Assembly: GCA_033557465.1 (NCBI GenBank)
Contig: CM066033.1
Location: forward strand, 231,262,109-231,326,108
Reading direction: 5' to 3'
From: Ichthyophis bannanicus
Taxonomy: Eukaryota; Chordata; Amphibia; Gymnophiona; Ichthyophiidae
DNA: 64,000 nucleotides
The position numbers and the translations under genes were made by a program. Shown here in pieces: positions 41,541-52,161 of this stretch (within the stretch, counting starts at the first letter, position 1; each line of letters opens with the position of its first letter). The notes under the pieces are model-generated. The model was not told the DNA's origin and made no database searches. It saw only the letters and a list, made by a program, of their open reading frames with translations.

Positions 41541-42119
41541 GCGGCACGTGCAGCCCCACAATCCGCCAAAACCCTATTCCCCCACTGGCTCTCCCTATAT
41601 GTCCTGTGCTTCAGGACGGAAAGAGCCAGCAGGGGGCGGGAGGGGGCAGGTTGGGGGCAGAGTGGGGACAGGCCGCCTGGCAGCACATACAGGGCTGATT
41701 CAGGTCATGGGCCTATATGTGCTGCCAGGCCTGCTGGGATGTACTGCTTATAGCACCTTAGAGCTGGTATAAACCATTTTTTCAGTGAGTTGGGGCACGG
41801 CAGCCACTACCAGGACCAGAGCCGAGTGTGTGGCGGTCCCCATGCCCGAGCTAGGCTGCGGGAGGCCATTTGTGGGTTGGGTGGTGGGAATCTTGGGGTC
41901 CGGAGCCATGGCAGTCAGGGGAACCTGAAAGGAAGATGTCACAGCAGGCTGGAGGGGCATGCTGGGCCGTCTCAAGCCCAATTCTGGCTCCCACAGGAAC
42001 GTTTTGTTCCCGTGAACCAGAATCGGGTCCCAATGGCCCTGTCTTCAGAGGGAACATCCAGACAGCCCAGACATCCCACTTCCAGAATCGGGTTCTATGT
42101 GTTTTATTAAATAGGCCTC
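41541..42119. repeat. Partial copy of the MITE at 49251-50483
   Basis: It shares CTGTGCTTCAGGACGG, CTTGGGGTCCGGAGCC and AACATCCAGACAGC with that element, in the same orientation. The right end (ATTAAATAGGCCT) matches the expected TIR in decayed form. The left TIR and leader are missing. It has no SINE insertion, so it serves as an empty site for the SINE at 50034. Confidence 0.65.
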
Positions 42120-43718
42120 CAGAACTAGCCTCAGACCCAGTCTCAATAGTACACAAATCCTCATACATAAATTTATACTTGCTCTGAAGGTGTATGTATC
42201 TGTGTGACTGTACTCTATGCATGCATCCTTGTATTTTATCAGACATGTAGAGACTTCCTGGATTGCTGAACTGAGAGTAGCAGCACCGTCTAGTGTCCCT
42301 ACTAATATTATCGGAAGTAGAAAGAAACATTTTCCAGAACAGGTGAAGTTCTTTCTGCCAGACATTTCAGACTGGAAGGAGTCTCCTCTGAGAGGGAAAG
42401 TCCACTGAGGATAAAATTTTGCCCAAACACAAACTCTTGTCTTTGTTCCCTTAGCCATTGTATCATGAGATGTTAAGGAGAGGTTTTCCCTTAAGAAGCA
42501 GGTGCTTCTGGCACTAAACTAGAACCATCATTCTGCAATGAGGAGAATCTGCACCATCCACCACAACAAGAGAAGAAAAGAGAGAGGCTTGGAGCCACTA
42601 CCAAGATCCGGGTGGGGGGGGGGAGGGGGAGTTCAGCCTAAAGAAGGGTTCCAGAAGTGTACCTGTAACACTCCCACCAGATTTCAACTTGAAGAGAACA
42701 AGTGAAGCAGCCCTGGGAAGAATGCACTTCAAAGCAGTTACCTATCCAAGAGAAGAAACCAACACAAATCATATTCAAGAGGTACCCAAGTAAATGGGTG
42801 CGATTTCACACAAGGCTGGGAACTGTGGATGCAGAGTCCTCATACTCGGGTACCTTGAAAGGAGTGGATTAAGGAGAAAGAAAATTCAAAGTGAGAAATA
42901 TTTGAACTGGTCAAATATATAAGTGGTGCTTATAAACTTAAGAATAAAGGAATAGGGTAAATAACACCCTAATCATCATAAGAAGAGATTAGTCTGTTGC
43001 TGTAACAATTCTGCTTGATTGTTCATGCCAATTGTTATTGTAAACCCTTGTTCAGAACACATTTTCTGGCCTGGACTCCTGTATTTGTGAAGAGTGTGTG
43101 TGGGAGCGTCAAATACCAAGGGCCTCTTGGCTTATGTCAGTCCCCACTAAGAGAACCCTGATATTTTAAAATCTGTGATCTCCAGAGTAAAGACTGATAC
43201 AAAAAGCTCATAGGATTGGTATGCTCCCTTATCTGCCAAGTAATTGCAGAGGTAACTGCAAGGATCACACAGAAAGGGGTTACATATCTGTGAATAAATC
43301 TCAACTTTTCCTCGCTTCGCCTAAACTAGGCCCCTAGAATGCCTATGCATAGCTTATATAAGTGCACACCAGCTTGTCAGCATGCATATTTATGCATTCA
43401 TATACATCTGCACAAATGTATGAGCCATTTTCTGTATGTAAGACATGCTTTATGGATAGAAAATGCTTTGTAAAATTACCTCGTATTATATTTGTGCTTT
43501 TTCCATCTTTCCCTCTTCCCCCTCCCCTCCATTGCTCTTTCTAAAGTATACCTAGTGTATCTTTGGGTCTTGTTTCAGGGTGGCATCTAAGATAGACAAC
43601 TTTATTGTTGGGATTATATCTTTTTTCAAATTGTTGTCTGGGAGGGGTGGCAACAGCCTTCATGATTTGGCTAAGATATAGCATTGCAAACGTTTCGGAT
43701 GCGGTGGGGTTTTCATCT
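42120..43718. other. No gene recognised
   Basis: Mixed sequence with a G-run near 42612 and short frames only. GTGAATAAATCTCAAC near 43291 contains an AATAAA but nothing upstream supports a transcript. It could hide a decayed LTR element; I cannot show this. Confidence 0.3.
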
Positions 43719-43734
43719 CCCCAACTATGCCATT

Positions 43735-44599
43735 TGTCACGGGCCTCATGGTAAGAGACTCCATAGTCCCTCTAGGCGACTGCCTAGGGGTATTGTGGTT
43801 ATGATTGATCTGCCTTCTCTTCTGTATACAGAGTCAGTCAGTCAAAGTGGTAAAGCAAAATAGGCTTTTATTCCCGTTCCCTGGCGGATATCATTTCTTT
43901 GCAAAAGCACACAGAACAATAAACAAAACTAAACGAAAAACAGCTGGAATGTTATTTCTTTCTTCCTTGTTCCTTTCACAAGTTACATCAGCATAAAGAT
44001 GTTATTTCATCTGATAAACAGATTGTACAATCCATCGGCTCCGGCTCTGAGTAAGTGTTACTGCTTTCTCACTGTGTTAAGCCTGGACTGCATCTATCAC
44101 TCCCCGGGTCACATTCACTGCATGTGCTGGAGCTGGGTTCATTTGCTGTGGGAAGATAAGCTCTCTTCTCTCCCAGACACTTGTCTAAATCAGTATTATA
44201 AAAACCTGCTGTAGAGGAAGTCTCTTTATGGTAAGCCTCCCTTGGCTCCCTTACTTGGAAGTCTGCATGCCTTCCTATATTAAAACTCTGCCCAGAGCAA
44301 TGCTTGTTAAAACTCCCAGCTTCTCTTCTCTCCCAAACACAAGGCTTTTTGTACCTCCCCCCTCTGCACATTACGTCAGCTTCTGGGGACAGGTGTTTCT
44401 GATGAGATTCCTCAATTCTATCTGCGTCACTGCTAAGGAAAGGAAACCTCATTTTAAACCTCTTCTGTTCTACTTGTGCTGACGGCACCGGCTGCTCAGC
44501 CATTCTTAGACATGCTGAATCCTCCTGCCCAGCCACGTTTGAGGTGAGTTCTTCCTTTTTGCTAGTTTCAACAGGCTTTCTATAGCTTACTGTATCACA
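43735..44599 (-). repeat. 3' LTR (shorter form, 865 bp)
   Basis: On minus it begins TGTGATACAGTAAGC and ends GGCCCGTGACA (TG...CA). It matches the other LTR with few substitutions but lacks about 450 bp present there (48484-48930). It is followed on its outer side (43719-43734) by 16 bp identical to the sequence that follows the 5' LTR. Confidence 0.85.
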
Positions 44600-47554
44600 T
44601 ATCCCCCCTCTTAAGACATTCCGGGATGGGGGACAATCGTACTCACAGCCAGGAATCTCCACAAGAATCTTATCCTTCCTGCTGGACCCGCTGTCTAGTA
44701 CTGTATTGTGTTGCCAGGAGTCCTTCCAATCCGCTCCCATTGCTCTACCCTTGCCTCTTATCCAAGAGCGGCTAGCTGCGGCCATTCTCTCTTGCCAAGG
44801 CTTCAATATGTTGACGTGGTAGGTTTGTAGACGACCTTTGTCGTTCTCTACCACATATGTCACTGGACCTTTTTGCTGCACTACTGTATACGGACCTTTC
44901 CACTGGGCCTCGAATTTGGGCCCAGGGTCAGCGACCATTACTACCACTTTGTCACCAATGGACAATTGTCGCATCTTTTTGCCCCTATCATAGTGCTTCT
45001 TTTGGCTTCGCTGACTGCCTTGCCCATGCTCTTCTGCGACTCGCGAAACCCTTTGTAGGCGACTTCAGAGTTTACACAGAAATTGGGGAACCCCTATTTC
45101 CTTTGCCTCGGGCTCGATCCACTGGTCTCTTAGAATATCTAGGACCCCCCGTGGCGCCCGCCCGAACATTAGCTCGTAAGGAGATGTTCCCAGTGAAGCT
45201 TGGATCCGCTCCCTACTGGCATACAGGGTAAAGGGAAGCAGAATATCCCAGTCAGCCATCTGTCCGTCCAACGCTCTTCTTAAGAGCTGTTTAAGGGTCT
45301 GGTTAAAACGCTCGACCAGACCATTGGTCTGTGGATGGTATGCCGAGGTTTTTATGTGAAGGATGCCGAACGCATCCCATACCTGCGCTAGATGCTTGGA
45401 AACAAAATTGCTCCCCCTATCTGTCAGCATCTCCCTGGGGAACCCCACCTCGCAGAACAGTTTAATCAGCTCTGCGGCTATAAATCTGGCCGATATGTTC
45501 CTTAAAGGTATCGCCCAAGGAAACTTTGTGGCACAGTCCATTACTACAAGGATATATTGATAACCTCTGGGGGTTTTTATTAATGGACCCACTATGTCCA
45601 TTGCCATCCGGTGAATTGGCTCAGTTATCGTCGGGGTCTGCACTAGGGGAACCCCTACTGCCTTGACAGCACATACTCGCTGACATGAAGGGCACGCTTC
45701 ACAGAACCGCTTTGTCTCTCGGAAGACGCCCGGCCAATAGAAACGCTCTAGGATCTGGTCTAGAGTGCCTTGAATCCCCTTATGTCCTCCAACAGGGTGA
45801 TCGTGGGCTTGTCGTAATACTACAGCTTTAAAGGTAGTGGGAACCACCAGCTGCTTCCTAATGGCCCCAGTATGAGGGTTGCTGCTCTCTCTATACAGGA
45901 TGTCTTCTTCTATTAAGAACCTGGGGAGCACATCCCTATCTCTCTGAGCGAACTCAAAAGCGTGTTTAAGCACTGGGTCTGACCTTTGTTCCCCTGGAAA
46001 TGATGGAAATTTCTTTACTAGGTCACTGGGTACCCAGGGTAAACCTTGCCTATCGGTTACTCCAGCCCTCACCTGAGCCCGGTGGTGTCTTTCCTGGCGT
46101 TTATCGCCTTTACTTTTCTTTTTCTTCTTAGAGGGAGTGCCCATTAACTCCTCATGATGGGGAAGTGCACTTAGGCCCTCCTCTAGAACCTCATTTTCCT
46201 CTCCTGAAGGTTCTTGTTCCGCCCCTGTGTAATCAGAGTTATCTGTTGGTGATTCACCCTGTGCTTCCTCAGCCTTTACTTGAGAGCGGGTGGACACCAT
46301 TCCTCCCTTTATGGGTGTATCCTCCCCCATACCTTGGTAAAAAGGCGGCCAATCCCTACCTAGTACGATATCGTACGGTAGGTTAGGGATTATTGCTATC
46401 CGGATCTCTCTCCGGGTGCCTAAACCCTTAATTTGTATTCTGTAAAGAGGATACTGGGTGGTCGCTCCGTGCACACATTTTATGCTTGCCTTTCCATCTT
46501 GCTGACTCAGGGGAAAATCCTTTCTGGCCTGTATGATGTCCCAAAACTTTCGGGAGACCATACTTTGATCGGCCCCCGAGTCTAGCAAGGCTCTGGCCGG
46601 GACCCCTCCCACCTCCACATCAAGGCGGAATCCCTGTGGTACATGCTCATTACCTCCTGTTATCAAGGCTGTGCGGTCGGGGCAATACCTTTTCACATGC
46701 CCTACCTTTCCACACTTAAAACATGTTACAACAATATTGTTATTAATTCTCTTAGGCAAACATTCTTTCATATAATGTGTGTCTACTGGAAAACCTTCCT
46801 TTAACTTTGCAGGACTGGTGCAGCCCAACTTCCACTCAGCGCTTCTGGATATCTTTTTAGCCATCTCGGCTTCAAGAAACCGTTCCGTAAGCTGCGCTGC
46901 CTTTATGGAGGTTGTGCAGTCTTGCAACGTTAAAAAGTTTTTTATTTCTGAGGGAACTGCCTCAAAATACTGCTCTAAGACAATCAGGTCAATCAGGCTA
47001 TCCACTGTTTTACCTTCAGGCTCTAACCATTTTAACACTAAACTGCGCACCCTATGGCACAGTGCTTTAGGCATTTCACCTGCTTGTAACTTTGTGGACC
47101 TAAGCATTCTCCGGTATACAGCCGGTGTTAGGCCTAGCCTATCCCTTACTGCCTTTTTGATTTCTGCGTACTCATCTGCCAAAGCGGCAGGCATTGCTCG
47201 GTACGCTGCCTGAGCTTCTCCCGTTAGGGATGCGGCGAGTCTAACCGCCCACTGCTCCTTAGGCCAGTGTGCGTGGAGAGCTACTCTCTCGAATGACTCT
47301 ATAAAGTCATCAAAATTGTCTTTATCTGTCATGTGTCCAAATGTCCATATCCCACACTGTGGTGGGCCTACCCCACTGAAGCCTTCCGGTGTTGTCTTCC
47401 TTTGTGATCCTTCCAATAGTGTCTGCACGAGGTCCGTCAGGGGTTTTTGCTGCGCTTGGAGGGCAGCCAGGGCCTGTTCTTGACTCTGCTGGGCCAGGTC
47501 CCTTTGCTTATCAAATTGTAAGCTCATCCAGCGCAGAACCTCCTGGACATCCAT
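44069..47554 (-). pseudogene. Gag-protease-integrase polyprotein with one in-frame stop
   Basis: The frame runs 47554 to 45065 (829 residues), meets a TGA, then continues in the same phase to 44069, inside the 3' LTR. Gag: coiled N-terminus (about 10-45), then a SCAN-like capsid fold (about 95-235; LRSTKLQAGEMPKALCHRV, LEQYFEAVPSEIKNFL). CCHC knuckle: CFKCGKVGHVKRYC (278-291). Protease: LLDSGADQS (active Asp about 325) and YDIVLGRDW. An acidic then Lys-rich linker follows (about 405-500). Integrase: HPVGGH...CEACPSC zinc domain (586-624), catalytic D653, D712 and E748 (35 residues between the last two), then after the TGA GPYTVVQQKGPVTYVV, the GPY/F-type module. RT is absent from the linker and from the tail. 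SCAN domains of vertebrates are thought to derive from Gmr1-like gag. Confidence 0.85.
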
Positions 47555-47874
47555 CTTCAGCTGTTACTCTGCAAAACACAACCACAACAAACACCAAGTG
47601 CGGTACCGCTGGACAAAAAGACTTTTCCTTCCTTTTTTTTTTTTTTCAAAAAGCAACCCCTTCTCACTCTGGATCCTCCCCAGCCTATGCCCAAATACCT
47701 TTTACCTGGACTAGGTGGCGGGTCTCGCTTTGAGAAGGTGCTTGTGCGCTGTAGTCCACTCTGGCTCGTTCTGGATCCTTCCGGGCGTGGCAACTTCCGC
47801 TCCTTCCGTTGAGCTTGTGCAACGTCCTGGTGGGCTTGCTTCCAGAATGAAAAATCCGCCCCAACTATGCCATT
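47555..47874 (-). other. 5' leader of the LTR element with presumed primer-binding site
   Basis: Directly after the 5' LTR (two bases later) the minus strand reads TGGCATAGTTGGGGCGG, which starts with TGG as a tRNA primer site should. I cannot name the tRNA. The leader contains a pyrimidine/A run at about 47630-47646 and leads to the gag ATG at 47554. Confidence 0.5.
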
Positions 47875-49188
47875 TGTCACGGGCCTCGTGGTAAGAGACT
47901 CCGTAGTCCCTCTAGGCGACTGCCTAGGGGTATTGTGGTTATGATTGATCTGCCTTCTCTTCTGTATACAGAGTCAGTCAGTCAAAGTGGTAAAGCAAAA
48001 TAGGCTTTTATTCCCGTTCCCTGGCGGATATCATTTCTTTGCAAAAGCACACAGAACAATAAACAAAACTAAACGAAAACAGCTGGAATGTTATTTCTTT
48101 CTTCCTTGTTCCTTTCACAAGTTACATCAGCATAAAGATGTTATTTCATCTGATAAACAGATTGTACAATCCATCGGCTCCGGCTCTGAGTAAGTGTTAC
48201 TGCTTTCCCACTGTGTTAAGCCTGGACTGCATCTATCACTCCCCGGGTCACATTCACTGCATGTGCTGGAGCTGGGTTCATTTGCTGTGGGAAGATAAGC
48301 TCTCTTCTCTCCCAGACACTTGTCTAAATCAGGATTATAAAAACCTGCTGTAGAGGAAGTCTCTTTATGGTAAGCCTCCCTTGGCTCCCTTACTTGGAAG
48401 TCTGCATGCCTTCCTATATTAAAACTCTGCCCAGAGCAATGCTTTTTAAAACTCCCAGCTTCTCTTCTCTCCCAAACACAAAGCTTTAAACTTGTTACCT
48501 TACAGGAGGTTCTGTAGTTAGCTGTGGGGTTTCTTTCACCTGGCAAAGCTTTTCTGGCTTGAGGAAAGTTTCTCCGGGACTTGGGTAATTCCCCCAAGGT
48601 AGTGTCCCACTTCCTGTTTGAGTGGCAAACCTCTCCGGTACTATCTCTCCAGAGATCAGTTTCTCTACTGCTCCACTGCCCTTTCCTGGAGCTTCCCTTG
48701 AGAGCTCTTGGTCCTCCCAGACCTCCAAAGTCTCTCCTGGAATTGGAATGCCTCCTGGGACTCTGTGTCTCTCTCTGTCTCTGAGTCTGGCTTGTCTGAT
48801 GCTGGATCTCCACCTGCATCTGACTGCCACTCTCCTCCTCAGAGTCAGTCTGGCTCTCCTTCTTGCATTCGCTCCTGCTTCTGCACTCTCTCGGACACAC
48901 CCTCTTGCTTCCCCTTCCTGGTTCTAATCAGGGCTTTTTGTACCTCCCCCCTCTGCACATTACGTTAGCTTCTGGGGACAGTTGTTTCTGATGAGATTCC
49001 TCAATTCTATCTGCATCACTGCTAAGGAAAGGAAACCTCATTTTAAACCTCTTCTGTTCTACTTGTGCTGACGGCACCGGCTGCTCAGCCATTCTTAGAC
49101 ATGCTGAATCCTCCTGCCCAGCCAAGTTTGAGGTGAGTTCTTCCTTTTTGCTAGTTTCAACAGGCTTTCTATAGCTTACTGTATCACA
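47875..49188 (-). repeat. 5' LTR (longer form, 1314 bp)
   Basis: It has the same ends as the other LTR but includes about 450 bp of C/T-rich sequence (48484-48930) after CCCAAACACAAAGCTT. The shared GCTT at both edges of the missing block suggests the short LTR lost it. The outer flank (ATATATATCTATATATGC) shows no duplication of the other flank. Confidence 0.85.
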
Positions 49189-49250
49189 ATATATATCTAT
49201 ATATGCACCCATGACATACTTACAGACAAATGTAAGCACATAAACACTTA

Positions 49251-50483
49251 GGGCCTGCTATTCAAAGGTTTTATGTTCCCTAACTTTCAGAGTTAGGCTC
49301 CTAAATTAGCCTCTTTGAAAATTTACTAGGGTTGAGTGCAGGGCGGGGGAAAAAGTTAGGAGCTTAGCACTGATTGTCAATACTAGGGGCCTAAAGCTAG
49401 GAAAATGAATGGCAGGCCTAAATTTAGGAGTATAAATTTTAAGCTCCTAAATTAGGATGACTTCTCAGCTGAAAATTTAGGCTTCTAAGACTGTCATTCT
49501 ATAATGTGGGTTGCAGGGCTGTACATCCCTTCGGAACGTGCAGCTCCACAATCCTCCTAAACCCTATTTCCCCACCGGCTCTCCCTATATATCCTGTGCT
49601 TCAGGACGGGGAGAGCTGGCTGTAGGCGGGGGGGGGGGGGTAGTGGGATCAGGGCAGAGCAGGGGTGGGCCACCCAGCAGCATGTAAAGGGATGATTCAG
49701 GTCACAGCCATGTACGTGCTACCAGGCTTGCTGGGCCGCACTGCTTATACCTCAGAGGTGGTATATGCAGGGTTTTTTTGTGAATCAGGGCATGGGGTCT
49801 ACCATCAGGGCCAGGATTGGGTGCCAGGGGCCCCCGCCGCCTGATCCAGGCCGCGGGAGGCCAGTCATGGATTGGGCGGCGGGGTTCTTGGGGTCCGGAG
49901 CCACAGCAGTCTGGGTTGCCTGCAGGAAGGACTTCCTTGCAGGCTAGAGGAGCACATCGGGCCATCCTTGGGCCGGATTCTGGCTCCCACTGAAATGTTT
50001 TGTTCCCACGAACCAGAATCAGATTCTAGGAGTGGAGGAGTGGCCTAGTGGTTGGGGGCAACGTACTTCAGGCTGGAAGGTCAGGGGTTCAAATTCCACT
50101 AGAGGACAGCAACCTTGGACTGGAAGGACTGGGGTTTCTAGTCCCACAGGTGCTCCTTGTGGTCTTGGGCAAGCCACTTAACCCTCCATAGCCCATGTTC
50201 CCTGTAAAATAGTTATCTCCAAGTTATAATGCCCTGTTCAAGGTAATTTCAGTTTGTTCAATGTAAACCGCACTGATGCAGAATAGCACGGTATATAAGA
50301 GAATGTAAATAAATAAATACAAATAAATAACTGCCCTGATTTCAGTGGGAATGTCCAGACAGCTCAGATGTCCTGCTTCCAGAATTGGGCTGCATCCATG
50401 GTGAAAACAGGGCACAAATTTAAGATCCTAACTTAAGAGCTTAAATTTTTAGGAGCTCAACTTCTTTTTTGAATATTGGGCCT
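49251..50483. mobile_element. Harbinger-like MITE with TTA target duplication, carrying a SINE
   Basis: The ends are imperfect TIRs: GGGCCTGCTATTCAAAG on the left and, reversed, AGGCCCAATATTCAAAA on the right. TTA flanks both sides (49248-49250 and 50484-50486), the 3-bp duplication typical of PIF/Harbinger elements. Next to the ends are repeated TTAGGAGCCTAA-like words; the middle is GC-rich. There is no coding region. A CORE-SINE sits inside at 50034-50330. The sequence without the SINE is about 930 bp. Confidence 0.7.
50034..50330 (+). mobile_element. CORE-SINE, near full length
   Basis: The A box is GAGTGGCCTAGTGGTTGG and the B box CAGGGGTTCAAATTCCAC. The core is GGTCTTGGGCAAGCCACTTA. 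The 3' end has AACCGCACTGATGCAG, GCACGGTATATAAGAG and AAATAAATAAAT. It is the same subfamily as the copy in the L2 ORF at 9239. Comparison with 41541-42119 shows the host sequence continues across it. Confidence 0.85.
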
Positions 50484-50486
50484 TTA

Positions 50487-51544
50487 GAACTTGGCATTAG
50501 TTTATGGCAGAATTCATAGGTCATACTAACACAACCCATCTGCATAGTGGCAAAAACCACATAGCCCAATTGACCTTCCCATTTTATCCAGAAACTATGC
50601 ATCATTTCTGTTGCCCCATCTTCCCTCAGTCTTCGTTTCCCCTGAACCTAGTTATGCATTGGTTTTCAGCCTTCATATAGCAGATGACATTGATGCAAAT
50701 TGACTGTGCAAATATTAGTGATACGCTATTCAAGTTAAATTTTCAAGAAAGTTTAAACTAATTTATGATCATTTGATCGAAATACACTGATAATAAAGGT
50801 AAATTAAATTCATATTGAATGTACAGCTCTAAATGGCATGTTTGATTGTCTTATTCAATTGGCAGAAAATTTCCTCCCTTAATGTTATTTCAGTTTCAGA
50901 TATAATTTTGTTAATACAGCGGAAAGAATCAGATTAAAATATGATACAAAAGCTACACTTACCTCCTAATGATTAATATGCTTAGGCTGTTACCATGACA
51001 CCATGCTTAAAAGCATAAAGACACGCTGTTGTAGCTCTAGTCTATATATATGGTTGCCTCCTATGTGCCAGGAAAAGCTCTTTGGTTAGTCACACTAAAC
51101 CATTGCTTAAGTGGTATAAATTTCTCAAGCCTGCACTTCCCATAATCAAGTGATAAATTCTTGAGCTAATCACAGCACTATTCCTGCTACAGAATGCAAT
51201 GTGCAGTAGGTTTCAGCAAGCCTTTCTAACCTCCCGGCAAAAATACTTGCTTATTTAGAAATGCATGATTTAAATTGTTCAAGTCGCATACGCTTTAACT
51301 TCTAGACAACACGGAAGGACTGGAAGGCTTATTTAATATGCTTTCTTAGGAGCCTATTTTAGAGACTTGTCAAAGGCATTTTTCAAAGTCATTTCCTTAG
51401 ATAAATTCTGCAAATTGCCCTCTCTCAATCTGGCTAAAAGCATGTGCACTTTTAGCTGGAAGGGGGGGGGGGGATGCAAAAAATAATACATGAAGTTTCA
51501 AATCTATGATCTATGGCCTTCTTTTACTAAAATGTGTTAAAATA
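50487..51544. other. AT-rich DNA, no gene recognised
   Basis: No frame over about 60 residues and no repeat I can name. A G-run at about 51462-51474 is the only striking feature. Confidence 0.35.
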
Positions 51545-51960
51545 GAAACATGGAAATGACAGCAAATAGACCATAGGCCTATCCAGTCTGCCCTTCCGTA
51601 CCAACTACTAAGCTCTAAAATCCCCCCTTTCTCTTAGAGACTCTCTGTGCTTGTCCCATGCTTTCTTGTATTCAGATGCAGTCCACATCTCTACCACTTC
51701 CACTGGGAGGCTATTCCATGCATCTACCACTCTTTCCATAAAGAAATATTTCCTCAAATTACTCCTGTGTCTATCCCCTTTCACTTTCATCCTGTGTCCC
51801 CTCATTGTAGAGTTTTCTTTCAATTGAAAGAGACTCTCCTATGTGCATTTATGACACAGAGATATTTAAACATGTCTATCATATCTCTTCTATCCTGCCT
51901 TTCATCTAAAGTGTACATATTGAGATCTTTAAGCAGTTACTGAATGGCAACTACAGACCC
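51545..51960 (-). pseudogene. CR1 C-terminal RT fragment and 3' end
   Basis: On minus, 51823-51608 reads MKENSTMRGHRMKVKGDRHR and KYFFMERVVDAWNSLPVEVV, then EYKKAWDKHRESL, the CR1 C-terminus. The 3' UTR (GGCCTATGGTCTATTTGCTG-like) follows to about 51545. Upstream residues are decayed. It ends at the left end of TIR element copy 2. Confidence 0.8.
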
Positions 51961-52005
51961 TATGGGGTATGTTTACTAAACGTCGCTAACGTCGCAGTGG
52001 CAGTA

Positions 52006-52161
52006 TTATCGCGCGATAAGGTACGTTATTGGGCGATGAAGGCGCGTTATCGCATGATAACGTACTTTATTGCGCGATAAGGTACGTTATCGCACGATAA
52101 AGTACGTTATCATGCGATAACGTGCCTTCATCGCCCAATAACGTACCTTATCGCGCGATAA
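52006..52161. repeat. 156-bp near-perfect palindrome of copy 2
   Basis: It is symmetric about 52083/52084. Arms of 78 bp start TTATCGCGCGATAAGGTACG and differ at only a few positions. It is built from TTATCGCGCGATAA-type words. It would form a very stable hairpin. Confidence 0.95.

Larger units (their letters stand above)
43735..49188 (-). mobile_element. Ty3/gypsy (Gmr1-like) LTR element lacking reverse transcriptase
   Basis: Two direct LTRs (43735-44599 and 47875-49188) enclose a minus-strand gag-protease-integrase frame. No RT or RNase H is found anywhere between them. A purine tract (AAGAGGGGGG on minus, about 44605-44614) lies against the 3' LTR. Integrase following protease without an RT between is the order known for Gmr1-like elements, in which RT comes after integrase; that later part would be deleted here. 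The LTRs are nearly identical in shared parts, so insertion was recent. It presumably depends on another element for RT. Confidence 0.8.

Noticed and set aside
41851..42458. Overlapping minus frames of 137-159 residues as a host exon
   Set aside because: They run through a repeat also found at 49534-50390 and show no domain or splice-site support.
45363..47213. Plus-strand open frames across the LTR element
   Set aside because: They are antisense to the gag-integrase frame, which has clear domains.
48127..48900. 257-residue minus frame inside the 5' LTR
   Set aside because: It is Ser/Arg/Glu-rich, lies wholly in LTR sequence and crosses the variable 450-bp block. No domain, so LTR sequence rather than a gene.
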